From Rodentibacter caecimuris (lineage in GTDB: Bacteria > Pseudomonadota > Gammaproteobacteria > Enterobacterales > Pasteurellaceae): DNA of 64,000 bases. Location of the stretch: positions 1,178,001-1,242,000 of the forward strand of contig NZ_BBXJ01000001.1 of NCBI RefSeq assembly GCF_001019715.1, in the 5' to 3' direction. Of the stretch, positions 15,742 through 25,777 are shown piece by piece. Within the stretch, counting starts at the first letter, position 1. Each line of letters begins with the position of its first letter. The position numbers and the translations under genes were made by a program. The notes beneath the pieces are model-generated. The model was given only the letters and a program-made list of their open reading frames with translations, ran no database searches and was not told where the DNA came from.

Positions 15742-17094
15742 TTACAGTTGTTGATATACCCTCATTGCGTGAGCATCAGACATCCCCGCAATATGATCAC
15801 AAATCACACGCTTTTTCTGCTCATCCGGGGCATTTTGCCATTCTTCTGCGGTATGACGCGGTAAAAGGCGGATGGGATCGGATTCAAAAATTTGGAACAT
15901 ATCTGTTAACATCCTCTGCCCTTTGTATTCAATACGTTGCGTTTCAACATTACGAATGACATATTTCCAAACAAATTTTTTAAATACATCCAAGATCATC
16001 ACAACCTGCTCGGGCAATTCCGCGTTATAACGTAACAAAGGTTCGTCAAAATTATCTGTTACCGTCCAACGTACATGGGTAATAAAAAAGTTCACCAATG
16101 CACCAATGGCATTTTTTCGTTCAAAATGTTTTTCGGAAAAAAGCTCTCGGCTAATACGCTGAATATTTTTTTGTATCCACGGCAAAGGGATTTGCATTAA
16201 TGCACTATGTGCTTCTTGCCATTGATGTTGATCGACTACTTTTGTCACGATAGCATCTTCCAAATCATGCACAGCATAAGCAATGTCATCAGCCAGTTCC
16301 ATAATACTGCAATCAAGGGATTTAAAGCGTGGTTTCAAAAAAACGCTGGAATCCGACTGATCTTTTTGTACGGAAGTAAATAAAGTGCGGTCATTTTCAG
16401 ATAAATTTTTTAATAGCCAATTAAACATCGGTAAATCATCGCGAAACAGCCCTTTCCCCGGTTTCCAGTCGCTGATTTTGATAAAACGGGCATCACTCCG
16501 AGTTAAATTAGGCAAATTGGTATGTCGCGGTGAGGTCATCTCTAAAATCGTCGGGTATTTAACCACGCCTAGAAGTGTACGACGCGTTAAATTCATTCCT
16601 GCTTTTTCCGTGTAAGGCTCAAGTTTTGTCAAAATCCGAAAGGTCTGTGCATTGCCCTCAAAACCGCCGTTTTGGTACATCATAAAATTGAGAGCCACTT
16701 CCCCGCCATGCCCAAAAGGCGGATGCCCAATATCATGTGCAAAACAAAGACTTTCAATTAAATCATTGCTCGGTAGGAGTGGTTTGAGCTGTTTTTGTAA
16801 TTCGGTTTGTGGCCAATTTACTTGATTTGCTAAATGCGTGAATGTTTCCGCAAATTTGAGTTGAGCAACAAGGCTGCTACCAATTTGTGCTACTTCAAGA
16901 GAATGGGTTAAACGAGTGCGATAAAAATCATTTTCGCCAATGGCGTGAATTTGCGTTTTTGCCTGTAAACAACGGAAAGCGGCAGAATGTAAAATTCTCC
17001 CTCGATCTCGACGAAATGGCGGGCGGTGATCTTTTTCTCGTGGCGGATCGGGAATAAATCGCTCAATCCAATCGGTAGATAAGGTATTTTTCAT
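15742..17094 (-). CDS. dgt: dGTPase-like HD-domain triphosphohydrolase
   Basis: 450 residues from ATG 17094; a TTG four codons upstream is less likely. HD-domain metal residues are visible: [30 protein letters not shown] and [17 protein letters not shown]. Family members hydrolyse dGTP (or other dNTPs) to the nucleoside and triphosphate, controlling the dNTP pool. It follows yohK by four bases, so it probably ends a yohJ-yohK-dgt transcript. Confidence 0.9.
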   Translation of the reverse strand: MKNTLSTDWIERFIPDPPREKDHRPPFRRDRGRILHSAAFRCLQAKTQIHAIGENDFYRTRLTHSLEVAQIGSSLVAQLKFAETFTHLANQVNWPQTELQKQLKPLLPSNDLIESLCFAHDIGHPPFGHGGEVALNFMMYQNGGFEGNAQTFRILTKLEPYTEKAGMNLTRRTLLGVVKYPTILEMTSPRHTNLPNLTRSDARFIKISDWKPGKGLFRDDLPMFNWLLKNLSENDRTLFTSVQKDQSDSSVFLKPRFKSLDCSIMELADDIAYAVHDLEDAIVTKVVDQHQWQEAHSALMQIPLPWIQKNIQRISRELFSEKHFERKNAIGALVNFFITHVRWTVTDNFDEPLLRYNAELPEQVVMILDVFKKFVWKYVIRNVETQRIEYKGQRMLTDMFQIFESDPIRLLPRHTAEEWQNAPDEQKKRVICDHIAGMSDAHAMRVYQQL

Positions 17095-17098
17095 AGGC

Positions 17099-17791
17099 TT
17101 ATACAAGTAAATAAATCATTTTAAATACTAACGGAGCAAGGATAGAGCTGATAATGCCACAAAGTACTAAAGAAATCGAACTATAACTCCCTGCTTTGGG
17201 ATTAATTTCCATACAGCTTACGGTTCCCAAAGCGTGAGAGATCGAACCGACGGATAAACCTATTGCCTCTTGGTGGCGTAACCCTATTTTTTTCAAAATT
17301 AAATAACCAAAAATTGAACCTTGTAAACCCGCAACAACTACCCCCACTGCGGTGACTGCAGGAATGCCGCCTAAATGGGCTGAAATTTCCATCGCAATCG
17401 GCGTTGTAATAGATTTAGGCAATACTGTAGCAACCATATCCGGTGTTGCCCCTAAAATTAGTGCAAGGATTGCGCCACTAAACATCGAAAGAAGCGAAGC
17501 AAGGACAACAACAGAGAGAATAATGCGCCACTGTTTTGCAATTTGTCTTAATTGTTCATATAACGGCAAGGCGAGTGCCACAATACTCAGGCTTAATAAA
17601 TGGTTAATGGGGGCATTCCCTTGCATATAATCATCGTAAGGAATTTTTCCCATAATCAAAATCACTACTAAAATCAGCACGGTGAGAATAAACGAGTTGA
17701 AAATAATTGATTTCCAACGTTTATTAATTTGCAGGGCAAGCCAAAATCCGAAAATGGTTAAAAAACTATAAAGGTAAATGATGTAATTCAT
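17099..17791 (-). CDS. yohK: LrgB/CidB-family membrane protein (YohK)
   Basis: 230 residues with about six membrane spans and the LrgB signature region ([24 protein letters not shown] and [13 protein letters not shown]). In Staphylococcus the Cid/Lrg pairs influence murein hydrolase activity and overflow metabolism; in Gram-negatives the role is unclear, with export of small organic acids proposed. It is paired with the LrgA-like gene 24 bases upstream. Confidence 0.88.
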   Translation of the reverse strand: MNYIIYLYSFLTIFGFWLALQINKRWKSIIFNSFILTVLILVVILIMGKIPYDDYMQGNAPINHLLSLSIVALALPLYEQLRQIAKQWRIILSVVVLASLLSMFSGAILALILGATPDMVATVLPKSITTPIAMEISAHLGGIPAVTAVGVVVAGLQGSIFGYLILKKIGLRHQEAIGLSVGSISHALGTVSCMEINPKAGSYSSISLVLCGIISSILAPLVFKMIYLLV

Positions 17792-17815
17792 ACTTTGACT
17801 CTATTGTTGATGTGT

Positions 17816-18232
17816 TTATTTTTCTTCTTGCGTCATGCGTTTGGCTAATACTTTTTTACGTTTATGGCGAAACGATTGGCGCTCAAACATCATATTCGCC
17901 ACAATACCGATAAAAACCAGCGTAACACAGGTGCTGACAACATTTGGGATAATCAAAATATTCATTTGCGCCCATAATAAATCGGAATACTTAATAATTC
18001 CCACACTCACAGGAACAAATAAAACCGCCATAAAATGAATTAACAAACTTGCACCAAAATAAATCCATTCCAACGGAGTAATTCTGGTCGTCAAGCCAAT
18101 GAAAAGTAATAGTAATCCCCAAATACTCCCGGGTACGCCGGCTGGGATAAAAGACGCAATTTGATTGCCAAGATAAAGCATGATGTAAAGAATTAATAAG
18201 GAACGAACCAAAAGAAACAGCTTGTATAACAT
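17816..18232 (-). CDS. yohJ: LrgA/CidA-family holin-like protein (YohJ)
   Basis: 138 residues from ATG 18232, supported by AAAGGA seven bases upstream; the frame extends eight codons further but without a ribosome site. Four membrane segments and the family motif [16 protein letters not shown]. It is the holin-like partner of the LrgB-type protein; the two normally act together in the inner membrane. Confidence 0.88.
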   Translation of the reverse strand: MLYKLFLLVRSLLILYIMLYLGNQIASFIPAGVPGSIWGLLLLFIGLTTRITPLEWIYFGASLLIHFMAVLFVPVSVGIIKYSDLLWAQMNILIIPNVVSTCVTLVFIGIVANMMFERQSFRHKRKKVLAKRMTQEEK

Positions 18233-18450
18233 CTTTGTCCTTTTAAACTTTTTCAATAAAACTTCAAAATTATTTTACGCCGATTTCCCGAACTCTTGCT
18301 ACCCTTTTTCTTTAAAAACACCGGAATTTATGCGTTTGATCAAAAACAACAATTATGCTTCATTCAGTTTGGAATTTGATACAATAGTCGCTTAGCTTTA
18401 CTAGGCATAATAATTGTTAGCCACTCGCCGATTTATCTTTCAATAACGCT

Positions 18451-18939
18451 ATGATTAAAAATACTGTCATCTTAATTTCATTATTTTTTTTAACCGCACT
18501 TTCTGCCTATGCTCATCCTCCCAATACCTGCGTTGTGGTAGGAATTAGTGATGGAGATACGATCACTTGCCTTATGCGAGGAAACAAGCCGATCAAAGTG
18601 CGTTTGGAAGAAATTGATGCGCCGGAAAGCAATCAACCTTTTGGGAAAAAATCAAAACAACGGCTTTCAAATTTAATTTACAAACGTATAGTCACCTTAA
18701 AAATAACAGGTCAAGATCGCTATAAACGCACACTGGCAACAGTTTATTCCAACGGAAAAAACATTAATCTTGAAATGGTGAAATCCGGTATGGCTTGGGC
18801 ATATCGTCAATATCTTCGCCACCCCGTTTATTTATACGCCCAACAAAAAGCACAAATACAACGATTAGGATTATGGGCTGCGCGTTCCCCCATTCCACCG
18901 TATGAATGGCGTAAACAGGAGAAAAAATATGGCTTTTGA
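18451..18939 (+). CDS. Secreted thermonuclease-family (SNase) endonuclease
   Basis: 162 residues with a signal peptide (KNTVILISLFFLTALSAYA) and a staphylococcal-nuclease fold: DGDTITC, IKVRLEEIDAPES, FGKKSKQRL and GQDRYKRTLATVY. The catalytic arginines (R in KVRL and R in DRYKR) and the calcium-binding aspartates are kept. A periplasmic or secreted DNA/RNA nuclease is expected. The corresponding H. influenzae gene lies in the same place before csd. Its last 11 bases overlap the csdA start. Confidence 0.88.
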   Translation: MIKNTVILISLFFLTALSAYAHPPNTCVVVGISDGDTITCLMRGNKPIKVRLEEIDAPESNQPFGKKSKQRLSNLIYKRIVTLKITGQDRYKRTLATVYSNGKNINLEMVKSGMAWAYRQYLRHPVYLYAQQKAQIQRLGLWAARSPIPPYEWRKQEKKYGF

Positions 18940-20128
18940 TTATCAATCATTTAAAGAAAATTTTCCTTATTTTGGAAAAACAAATGCTACCGTGTATTTG
19001 GATAATGCCGCGACAACATTAAAACCGAATGTATTAATTGAGCGCACGACTGAATTTTATGCCTCCGCCGGTTCGGTTCATCGTAGTCAATATGATGCAA
19101 AGCAAACCGCTCAATATGAACAAGCCCGCACGCAAGTGAGACAATTGATTAATGCGGAAGATGAAAAGGCAGTAATTTGGACATCGGGTACTACACATGC
19201 GATTAATTTAGTGGCAAACGGATTATTGCCACATCTAAAAGCCGGTGATGAAATTCTGATTAGCCAAGCGGATCATCACGCTAATTTTGTTACTTGGCAT
19301 GAAACCGCCAAAAAGTGCGGTGCAAAAATTCGAATTTTACCTATTTCAGATAATTGGCTCATTGATGAAACCGCATTAAAAAATGCCCTCAATGAACGTA
19401 CAAAGTTGGTGGCGTTAAATTTTGTTTCAAACGTCACCGGCACGGAACAGCCCGTCAAACGCTTGATCCAATATATCCGCCAATCCGGTAGCGCACTTGT
19501 TTTAGTCGATGCTGCACAAGCGATTAGCCATATTCAGATTGATCTACAAGATCTTGATGCGGATTTTCTCGCTTTTTCCGCACATAAAATTTATGGGCCA
19601 AACGGGATTGGCGTATTAAGCGGAAAACTGACCGCACTTTCACAACTACAACCGCTCTTTTTTGGTGGCAAAATGGTAGATCGCGTGTCGGCGGAAAACA
19701 TTACTTTTGCGGATTTGCCCTATCGTCTTGAAGCCGGCACCCCCAATATCGCAGGTGTGATTGGCTTTAATGCGGTATTGGATTGGTTACAACAATGGGA
19801 TTTTGTCTCTGCCGAACAGCATGCTGTGGCATTAGCGGAATCTGTCAAAGTGCGGTTAAAAAATTATGTAAATTGCCGATTATTCAATTCTCCACAACCG
19901 AGCACCATTGTGTGTTTTATCTTTGAGGGGGTTGATAGTTCGGATCTTTCCACATTACTCAGTGAACAAAATATTGCATTGCGAGTGGGAGAACATTGCG
20001 CACAGCCCTATTTAACAAGACTTGGAAAACGAACGACCTTACGCCTCTCCTTTGCCCCTTACAATACGCCTGAGGATGTGGCACAATTCTTTGTCGCACT
20101 GGATAAAGCCTTGGAACTTTTACAATGA
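18929..20128 (+). CDS. csdA: Cysteine desulfurase, CsdA/SufS type
   Basis: 399 residues from ATG 18929 (CAGGAG upstream); an earlier in-frame ATG at 18902 lies deeper inside the nuclease gene. The PLP lysine is in FSAHKIYGPNG and the catalytic cysteine in GEHCAQPY. It removes sulfur from cysteine and passes the persulfide to the SufE-like partner encoded next, for iron-sulfur or tRNA sulfur uses. Overlaps on both sides suggest one transcript with the nuclease and csdE. Confidence 0.93.
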   Translation: MAFDYQSFKENFPYFGKTNATVYLDNAATTLKPNVLIERTTEFYASAGSVHRSQYDAKQTAQYEQARTQVRQLINAEDEKAVIWTSGTTHAINLVANGLLPHLKAGDEILISQADHHANFVTWHETAKKCGAKIRILPISDNWLIDETALKNALNERTKLVALNFVSNVTGTEQPVKRLIQYIRQSGSALVLVDAAQAISHIQIDLQDLDADFLAFSAHKIYGPNGIGVLSGKLTALSQLQPLFFGGKMVDRVSAENITFADLPYRLEAGTPNIAGVIGFNAVLDWLQQWDFVSAEQHAVALAESVKVRLKNYVNCRLFNSPQPSTIVCFIFEGVDSSDLSTLLSEQNIALRVGEHCAQPYLTRLGKRTTLRLSFAPYNTPEDVAQFFVALDKALELLQ

Positions 20129-20505
20129 TCGAACAATTAAAACTGGCAACAAACTGGGAAGAACGTTACCGCCTGATTATTCAAGCGGGCAAAAATTTGC
20201 CCCGTCCAAGTGATAATGAACTTGCCAATATGCAATCAATTAGCGGCTGTGAAGCACAAATGTGGTTTCAAATTATCCCTAAAAATGACCGCACTTTTCA
20301 ATTCAACGCCTTTAGCGAAGCCCGCATTATGAATGGTTTGCTGTGGATTTTACTTGAAAAAATTAATGGTAAAACGGCAAATGCGCTACGAGAATTTGAC
20401 CTTACCGCCTTTTTTACTGAACTCGGTATTGCACAACGATTAAGCGAAACCCGCTTAAACGGCTTAAATCAAATCGGACAACAGCTAAAACAACTATGTA
20501 CTTAA
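20125..20505 (+). CDS. csdE: SufE-family sulfur acceptor (CsdE)
   Basis: 126 residues; the acceptor cysteine is in SISGCEAQMWF, the SufE/CsdE signature. It stimulates the desulfurase by taking up the persulfide. Its start overlaps csdA by four bases and its end overlaps the next gene by ten, so translation is coupled through the cluster. Confidence 0.92.
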   Translation: MIEQLKLATNWEERYRLIIQAGKNLPRPSDNELANMQSISGCEAQMWFQIIPKNDRTFQFNAFSEARIMNGLLWILLEKINGKTANALREFDLTAFFTELGIAQRLSETRLNGLNQIGQQLKQLCT

Positions 20506-21281
20506 TTGAAACTTTCTTCAAATTGACCGCACTTGAGAATGACATTACGGAGCAAAGCCGTTTGCTTAATAATGTTATCGATCAATGGCGTTATAACGGT
20601 CAAATTATCGGGCGTGAAATTCCTCTCTATCTAGCGGAGGAAAATGATCAACAAGGTTTTGCAATGCGTGTCATTTGCCCTGAACAAAACAGCCTTTTTC
20701 CGCAAAATAACAATGTAGAAGTCAATCAAGCATTAGCAAATGCAGAAAAGCTCGGACTAATTTTTGATGGTTTTCAACTTATTGGAGATGACTTCAATAG
20801 CGATCAAACCACAGCAAATTCTCATCCTACGTGGCAAATACTTTATACGACTCATTTACAAAGCTGTTCTCCCATTCACAGTGGCGAAAATTTTGCACCA
20901 ATCCCGCTTTATAAACAGCTTCAGTATCAACCGCACTTGAGTCAAGATTTAATTAAATGGCAAGAAAACTGGCAAGCCTGCGATCAATTACAAATGAACG
21001 GTTCGACCTTGGAACAAGCGGCTTTACAAGAAATAGCCGATCATCAAAGCACGCTCGCTAAACATGGTCGTTATTTAGCGCAAGAAATCGAAAAAATAAA
21101 TAATATTCCGACCTACTATTATCTCTATCGTGTAGGCGGCCAATCTCTTGAAAATGAGCAACACCGTCACTGCCCTGAATGTGGTGGTAACTGGGTGTTA
21201 AGCGAACCCATTTTTGAGGTGTTTCATTTTAAATGTGATCAATGTCGATTGATATCGAACATTTCGTGGAATTTTTTATAA
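20496..21281 (+). CDS. Zinc-ribbon protein of DUF2310 type
   Basis: 261 residues, soluble, ending in a four-cysteine zinc ribbon (HCPECGGNW ... FKCDQCRLIS). The fold and length match the DUF2310 family, described as zinc-ribbon and possibly nucleic-acid binding; no experimental role is known to me. It overlaps csdE by ten bases and is followed by queF after 15 bases. This suggests, by context only, a link to sulfur transfer or tRNA modification. Confidence 0.75.
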   Translation: MYLIETFFKLTALENDITEQSRLLNNVIDQWRYNGQIIGREIPLYLAEENDQQGFAMRVICPEQNSLFPQNNNVEVNQALANAEKLGLIFDGFQLIGDDFNSDQTTANSHPTWQILYTTHLQSCSPIHSGENFAPIPLYKQLQYQPHLSQDLIKWQENWQACDQLQMNGSTLEQAALQEIADHQSTLAKHGRYLAQEIEKINNIPTYYYLYRVGGQSLENEQHRHCPECGGNWVLSEPIFEVFHFKCDQCRLISNISWNFL

Positions 21282-21296
21282 CTAGGAAAAGAAATA

Positions 21297-22124
21297 ATGA
21301 ACAAGCTAACATCACTTAAACTTGGGCAAAAAACCGAATATGCCAGCGAATATGACCGCACTTTATTACAATCCGTGCCGCGGGCTTTGAATCGTGATGA
21401 TTTAGGTATAACCGAAACACAACCTTTCACAATAGGTGCGGATATTTGGACAGCCTATGAAATATCATGGCTTAATGAAAAAGGTGTGCCACAAGTGGCG
21501 ATTGCGGATATCTATTTGGATCAACAAAGCCAAAATTTAATTGAATCCAAAAGTTTTAAACTTTATTTAAACAGTTTTAACCAAAGCAAATTCACCGACT
21601 TCCAGCAAGTGGCGCAAGTGATGCAAAAAGATTTAACGGAATGTGCGCAAGGTGAGGTGAAAGTGCGGTTAAATCCCCTTTCATTTTATCAAGCGCAAAA
21701 AATTGATCATTTACAAGGCGATTGTATTGATGGGCAGGATATTGATATCACCAATTATGAATTTAACCCGGATTGGTTGAAGGATTGTGTTTCAAATGAA
21801 AAGGTTGAGGAATATCTCGTCAGCCATTTACTCAAATCAAATTGTTTAATCACCAATCAACCGGATTGGGGAACGTTGCAAATTCATTACATAGGCAAGA
21901 AAATCAATCGGGAAAAATTATTGCGTTACGTTGTCTCTTTCCGCCAACATAACGAATTCCACGAACAATGTGTGGAACGCATTTTCTGCGATTTAATGCG
22001 CTATGCCAAACCGGAAAAACTCACGGTTTACGCCCGCTATACCCGCCGTGGCGGTTTGGATATTAACCCTTTCCGCTCTAACTTTGAAACCTTACCGGAA
22101 AACTTACGTTTAGCCAGACAATAA
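21297..22124 (+). CDS. queF: 7-cyano-7-deazaguanine reductase (long QueF)
   Basis: 275 residues, the bimodular QueF length. The nucleophilic cysteine is in [12 protein letters not shown] and the substrate glutamate in [10 protein letters not shown]; an inactive N-terminal T-fold module precedes. It reduces preQ0 to preQ1 with NADPH in queuosine synthesis. Two uptake cores lie inside (21355-21363, 21661-21669). It is last in the nuclease-csdAE-DUF2310 cluster. Confidence 0.94.
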   Translation: MNKLTSLKLGQKTEYASEYDRTLLQSVPRALNRDDLGITETQPFTIGADIWTAYEISWLNEKGVPQVAIADIYLDQQSQNLIESKSFKLYLNSFNQSKFTDFQQVAQVMQKDLTECAQGEVKVRLNPLSFYQAQKIDHLQGDCIDGQDIDITNYEFNPDWLKDCVSNEKVEEYLVSHLLKSNCLITNQPDWGTLQIHYIGKKINREKLLRYVVSFRQHNEFHEQCVERIFCDLMRYAKPEKLTVYARYTRRGGLDINPFRSNFETLPENLRLARQ

Positions 22125-22209
22125 GGATTATGATGTCAAATGACACACGATAATATGGCAAATTTAGCCTTACACTTATAAAGTGCGGTTGGTTTCAGAA
22201 AAACGTTTG

Positions 22210-22256
22210 GGGCAACAGATTGACTAGAAAATAAGCATGGTTTTCCTCTGTTGCCC
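22210..22256. repeat. Ten-base-pair hairpin between queF and the iron receptor
   Basis: GGGCAACAGA (22210-22219) and TCTGTTGCCC (22247-22256) are perfectly complementary; inside them GAAAA faces TTTTC. No T tract follows, so it is not a simple terminator. The rest of 22125-22465 holds one uptake core (22181-22189) and no gene that I can see. Confidence 0.5.
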
Positions 22257-22465
22257 TCTCTTCATAAAACTGAGAGTTAATCTATTTTGTTTTAACGTTG
22301 AGACTGTTCTATAAAATCTCCTTAGTTAAAATAAGACATTTTAATATTTTTTAGATTTTTCATAACAATTCCCCTCTTTTATTCGATTTTCTTCAAACAA
22401 ATACGTGTTATGAGATATTGTCTATTACCTTGATTAATTTGATTGAGATTAAAATAAAAATATAT

Positions 22466-22484
22466 ATAATAATTGTTATCATTT
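22466..22484. promoter_or_regulatory. Candidate Fur box upstream of the iron receptor
   Basis: ATAATAATTGTTATCATTT lies 77 bases before the receptor start and resembles the 19-base Fur operator (GATAATGATAATCATTATC) at about 12 positions when aligned one base to the left. Iron repression is expected for this receptor class. Confidence 0.55.
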
Positions 22485-22560
22485 AGTTTAATATTACTAG
22501 TGATTTTGTAACTTACTAAGGTAAGAAATTATTTTTTCATTTATAAATCAAGGGAAATGT

Positions 22561-24600
22561 ATGAAAGGAAAACAATTTGGCCTTACACACATCAGTTTCG
22601 TTGTGATGAGTGTATTAACTGCAAGTACTGCTTTAGCAAATAGCGGTTCAAGTACTATGCTAGATGAAATTACTGTGACGGATCGTCAAGGTACAAAAGT
22701 GCAGACAAATATTGTCACAATGCAGGAACGTAATGAGAGTACTTCTACCGATTTACGCGACTTTTTAGCTAAAGAGCCCTCCATTTCCTTTGGTGGCGGA
22801 AACGGAACATCTCAATTCCTCACTATCCGCGGCATGGGACAAAACTCTGTTGATATTAAAGTGGATAATGCTTATTCCGATAGCCAAATTTTATATCACC
22901 AAGGTCGTTTTATTATTGATCCTGCCTTATTAAAAACTGTTTCCGTACAAAAAGGGGCGGGTTCTGCGAGTGCAGGAATAGGTGCAACAAATGGTGCAAT
23001 TATTGTGAAAACAGTCGATGCGCTTGATTTGCTAAAAGGGAGCAATAAAGATTACGGCTTTCGTTTAAATTCCGGATTCTCATCCAATGACAGTTATAGC
23101 TACGGCGCAACAGCTTTTGGTAAATCAGGTAATTTTGATGCCTTAGTATCTTACGCAAGAACCGATAATGATCACTACAAACCGGGTAAAAACTACCGTA
23201 ATATCAATGGCGGAGATACTGTACCTTACAGCGCTTTAGATAAGCGTAATTATTTAATTAAATTAGGTGGCACTTTTGGTGATGGGAATCATCGCGTAGT
23301 ATTAAGTCATCTTAAAGATGAACATCGTGGTGTGCGTACTGTGCGTGAGGAATTTACGGTGACAGAAGGGAGACTGTCTTTAGAACGTCAAAAGCCAACT
23401 TATCGTGAAACAAGTAAGAGTAATACCAATCTTGAATATACAGGTAAAAAACTAGGTTTTATCAAAGAACTGACGGCTAATGCTTATATTATGCAGGATA
23501 AACGTTATTCAGCAGATGATTCCGGTTGCGGTTACTGTGGCAACGTTGCCGGTCCAACCACCACAAGAATCACGACTAAAGGGGCGAATATCAATTTTGA
23601 CTCTGATATTGGCGATTCGGTTTTACTCAAATATGGATTAAATTATCGTCACCAAAAAATTACACCTCATACATTCTTCCGTCCTAATTTAGTTGAACCA
23701 AGCAAAGAAGATACAGGTGCTTACGTTGAAGCGATCACTGCGCTAGGCGACTTCATCTTTACGACAGGTTTACGCTATGACTACTTTAATTTTAAAGCAA
23801 CGGATAACAAATCTGTTTCTGATGGTAAATTCAATCCTAGCTTTGGTGTAATTTGGCAAGCAACCGAAGGATTAAGTTTGAGTGCAAATCATAACTATGC
23901 AACCCGTAGCCCACGTCTTTATGATGCATTAATGACTCATGGAAAACGAGGTATTGTATCTATTGCTGACGGTACGGTCGCTGAACGTGCACGTAATACG
24001 GAAATTGGTTTTAACTATAATTATGCGGGCTTCACATTAGAAGGAAGCTATTTCTGGCAACGTATCAATGATGCACTGGCAAACCCACAAGATAGACATA
24101 TCGGTGGTATAAGAGAATCAGTGAATGCCGGCTTTATTAAAAACCGTGGTTACGAGCTCAATGCGGGCTACACCATTGGTGGCTTTACCGCACGTGTTGG
24201 TGTAGCTGAAAGTAACCCACGTATTTATGATACCCACCCTAAAAAATTACTCAGCTCAAACCCTGAGTTTGCTGTAAAAGTAGGTCGTACATGGACGGCT
24301 GCGCTATCCTATCGCTTTGAAGATCCTAACCTAGAACTCGGTTGGCGTAATCGTACCGTTCAGAAAGCGAAAGGCTCTGTTTTGGTGCGTGATAATGAAA
24401 CAGGTTCGGATATTGTACGTTCAGGTTATAGCGTGCATGATTTCTATGTAAACTGGAAACCATTGAATAACGATCAATTAAATATCAATGTTTCACTGAA
24501 TAATGCCTTTAATAAATTCTATTATCCACACAGCCAACGTCCAAATGTGCTACCCGGTGTAGGGCGTGAATTACGTGTAGGCTTAAATTATCAGTTCTAA
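22561..24600 (+). CDS. fetA: TonB-dependent siderophore receptor, FetA/FrpB type
   Basis: 679 residues with a signal peptide ending near ALA (residue 26), a TonB box (DEITVT, 35-40), a plug domain (SQFLTIRGMGQNSVDIKVDNAYSDSQ in part) and a 22-strand barrel closing with GLNYQF. Plug and barrel are strikingly like Neisseria FetA/FrpB as I know it, including LYHQGRFI, GSASAGIGATNGA, NYATRSPRLYDAL and HGKRGI. By family it imports ferric enterobactin-like catecholates with TonB energy. One surface segment has CGYC (C323, C326), where I recall TGYA in FetA. No periplasmic FetB or permease gene is adjacent. The variable loop region is shorter than in Neisseria. Confidence 0.88.
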   Translation: MKGKQFGLTHISFVVMSVLTASTALANSGSSTMLDEITVTDRQGTKVQTNIVTMQERNESTSTDLRDFLAKEPSISFGGGNGTSQFLTIRGMGQNSVDIKVDNAYSDSQILYHQGRFIIDPALLKTVSVQKGAGSASAGIGATNGAIIVKTVDALDLLKGSNKDYGFRLNSGFSSNDSYSYGATAFGKSGNFDALVSYARTDNDHYKPGKNYRNINGGDTVPYSALDKRNYLIKLGGTFGDGNHRVVLSHLKDEHRGVRTVREEFTVTEGRLSLERQKPTYRETSKSNTNLEYTGKKLGFIKELTANAYIMQDKRYSADDSGCGYCGNVAGPTTTRITTKGANINFDSDIGDSVLLKYGLNYRHQKITPHTFFRPNLVEPSKEDTGAYVEAITALGDFIFTTGLRYDYFNFKATDNKSVSDGKFNPSFGVIWQATEGLSLSANHNYATRSPRLYDALMTHGKRGIVSIADGTVAERARNTEIGFNYNYAGFTLEGSYFWQRINDALANPQDRHIGGIRESVNAGFIKNRGYELNAGYTIGGFTARVGVAESNPRIYDTHPKKLLSSNPEFAVKVGRTWTAALSYRFEDPNLELGWRNRTVQKAKGSVLVRDNETGSDIVRSGYSVHDFYVNWKPLNNDQLNINVSLNNAFNKFYYPHSQRPNVLPGVGRELRVGLNYQF

Positions 24601-24637
24601 TGGAAGCTAATTTAGCTGGATAATATTTTAAAATTGC

Positions 24638-24669
24638 TCCACCGTTTAAAACAAACGGTGGATTTTTTT
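24638..24669 (+). terminator. Terminator of the iron receptor gene
   Basis: TCCACCGTTT (24638-24647), loop AAAAC, AAACGGTGGA (24653-24662), then seven T. Confidence 0.92.
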
Positions 24670-24719
24670 ATCATGATAAGCATTGAAAATAAGGAATAAA
24701 AAAATAATCGTAAATCGAA

Positions 24720-25625
24720 TTACAAAGGCCACAACCAAGCGGCACCTCGGACACCGCTGGAATCACCATGTAAAGCTTTACGAATAGGAGTATGAAACTC
24801 TTTGCCAAAGATATAATTTGGCATTAATTTAGGGACATTATGATAAAGACGATCAATATTACATACTCCGCCGGCAAATACGATTACATCAGGATCAAGC
24901 ACATTGACATAAGCAGAAAGTGCTTTTGCTAAACGGCGTTCATAAGCCTGCAAAGTTTGTTCTGCCAGTTCATCCCCCTGCTCTGCGAGAGCCACAATTT
25001 CATGCCCTTTTAACTGTTTCCCTGAGCGACGTGTATAATCATCGCAAAGCCCTGTACCGGAAACAAATTGTTCAATACAACCGGAGCGACCGCAATAACA
25101 AGGTGACGTTTGAGCAATTTGTTGCTCTTCTTCATCCATCCAAGGTAAAGGATTATGCCCCCACTCCCCACCAATACCGTTACCACCATTATGGGGTTTA
25201 CCATTGATCACAATGCCGGAACCACAACCTGTCCCCAAAATTAACGCTAAAACGACCGCACTTCCTGCGCCGGCACCGTCAGTTGCTTCAGAAACGGTCA
25301 TACAGTTAGCATCATTGGCGATACGCACTTCTCTATTCAATACTTGAGATAAATCTTTATCCAGCAGTTGACCGTTTAACCAAACAGAATTGGCATTTTT
25401 GACTCTTAAACTAAAAGGTGAAATCGTGCCGGGAATCCCCACACCAACCGTTCCCGTTTGCCCCGTTTCTTGTTCAGCCTCATCAACCAAACTTTTAATG
25501 GCAGTAAGCGTGGCGTCGTAAGAACCTCTTGGTGTCGGAATACGTTTTCTAAATAATGTTTTCCCATGATGAGATAAAGCAATGGCTTCTATTTTAGTGC
25601 CACCTAAATCAATCCCAATACGCAT
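24720..25625 (-). CDS. mak: ROK-family fructokinase (Mak type)
   Basis: 301 residues. The phosphate loop is [11 protein letters not shown], the zinc site is [12 protein letters not shown] (with an upstream [11 protein letters not shown]), and the catalytic region is IANDANC. The chain follows Escherichia coli Mak (manno(fructo)kinase) closely from [11 protein letters not shown] to the [14 protein letters not shown] ending. It phosphorylates fructose (and less well mannose or glucose) with ATP. It is divergent from the response regulator and 1 kb from a sugar ABC transporter, suggesting it handles the imported sugar. One uptake core lies at 25255-25263. Confidence 0.88.
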   Translation of the reverse strand: MRIGIDLGGTKIEAIALSHHGKTLFRKRIPTPRGSYDATLTAIKSLVDEAEQETGQTGTVGVGIPGTISPFSLRVKNANSVWLNGQLLDKDLSQVLNREVRIANDANCMTVSEATDGAGAGSAVVLALILGTGCGSGIVINGKPHNGGNGIGGEWGHNPLPWMDEEEQQIAQTSPCYCGRSGCIEQFVSGTGLCDDYTRRSGKQLKGHEIVALAEQGDELAEQTLQAYERRLAKALSAYVNVLDPDVIVFAGGVCNIDRLYHNVPKLMPNYIFGKEFHTPIRKALHGDSSGVRGAAWLWPL

Positions 25626-25777
25626 ATTCCCCTCCTGTTTACTGGACTTAAAATTTAAAATATGTTTTTTCTAAAAACTTGTATATACTTTTAGGGCTTA
25701 TGAACATGTTGTTTTTACTATGTTTCTGCAAAAGTTGTCACGCCCCTTTTCTACTAATTAAATTCGTGAGATAAGCA

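Noticed and set aside
18343-18408. 21-codon frame starting ATGCGTTTGATC upstream of the nuclease gene
   Set aside because: Short, with only a weak ribosome site and no hydrophobic or other recognisable feature; probably chance in a divergent promoter region.
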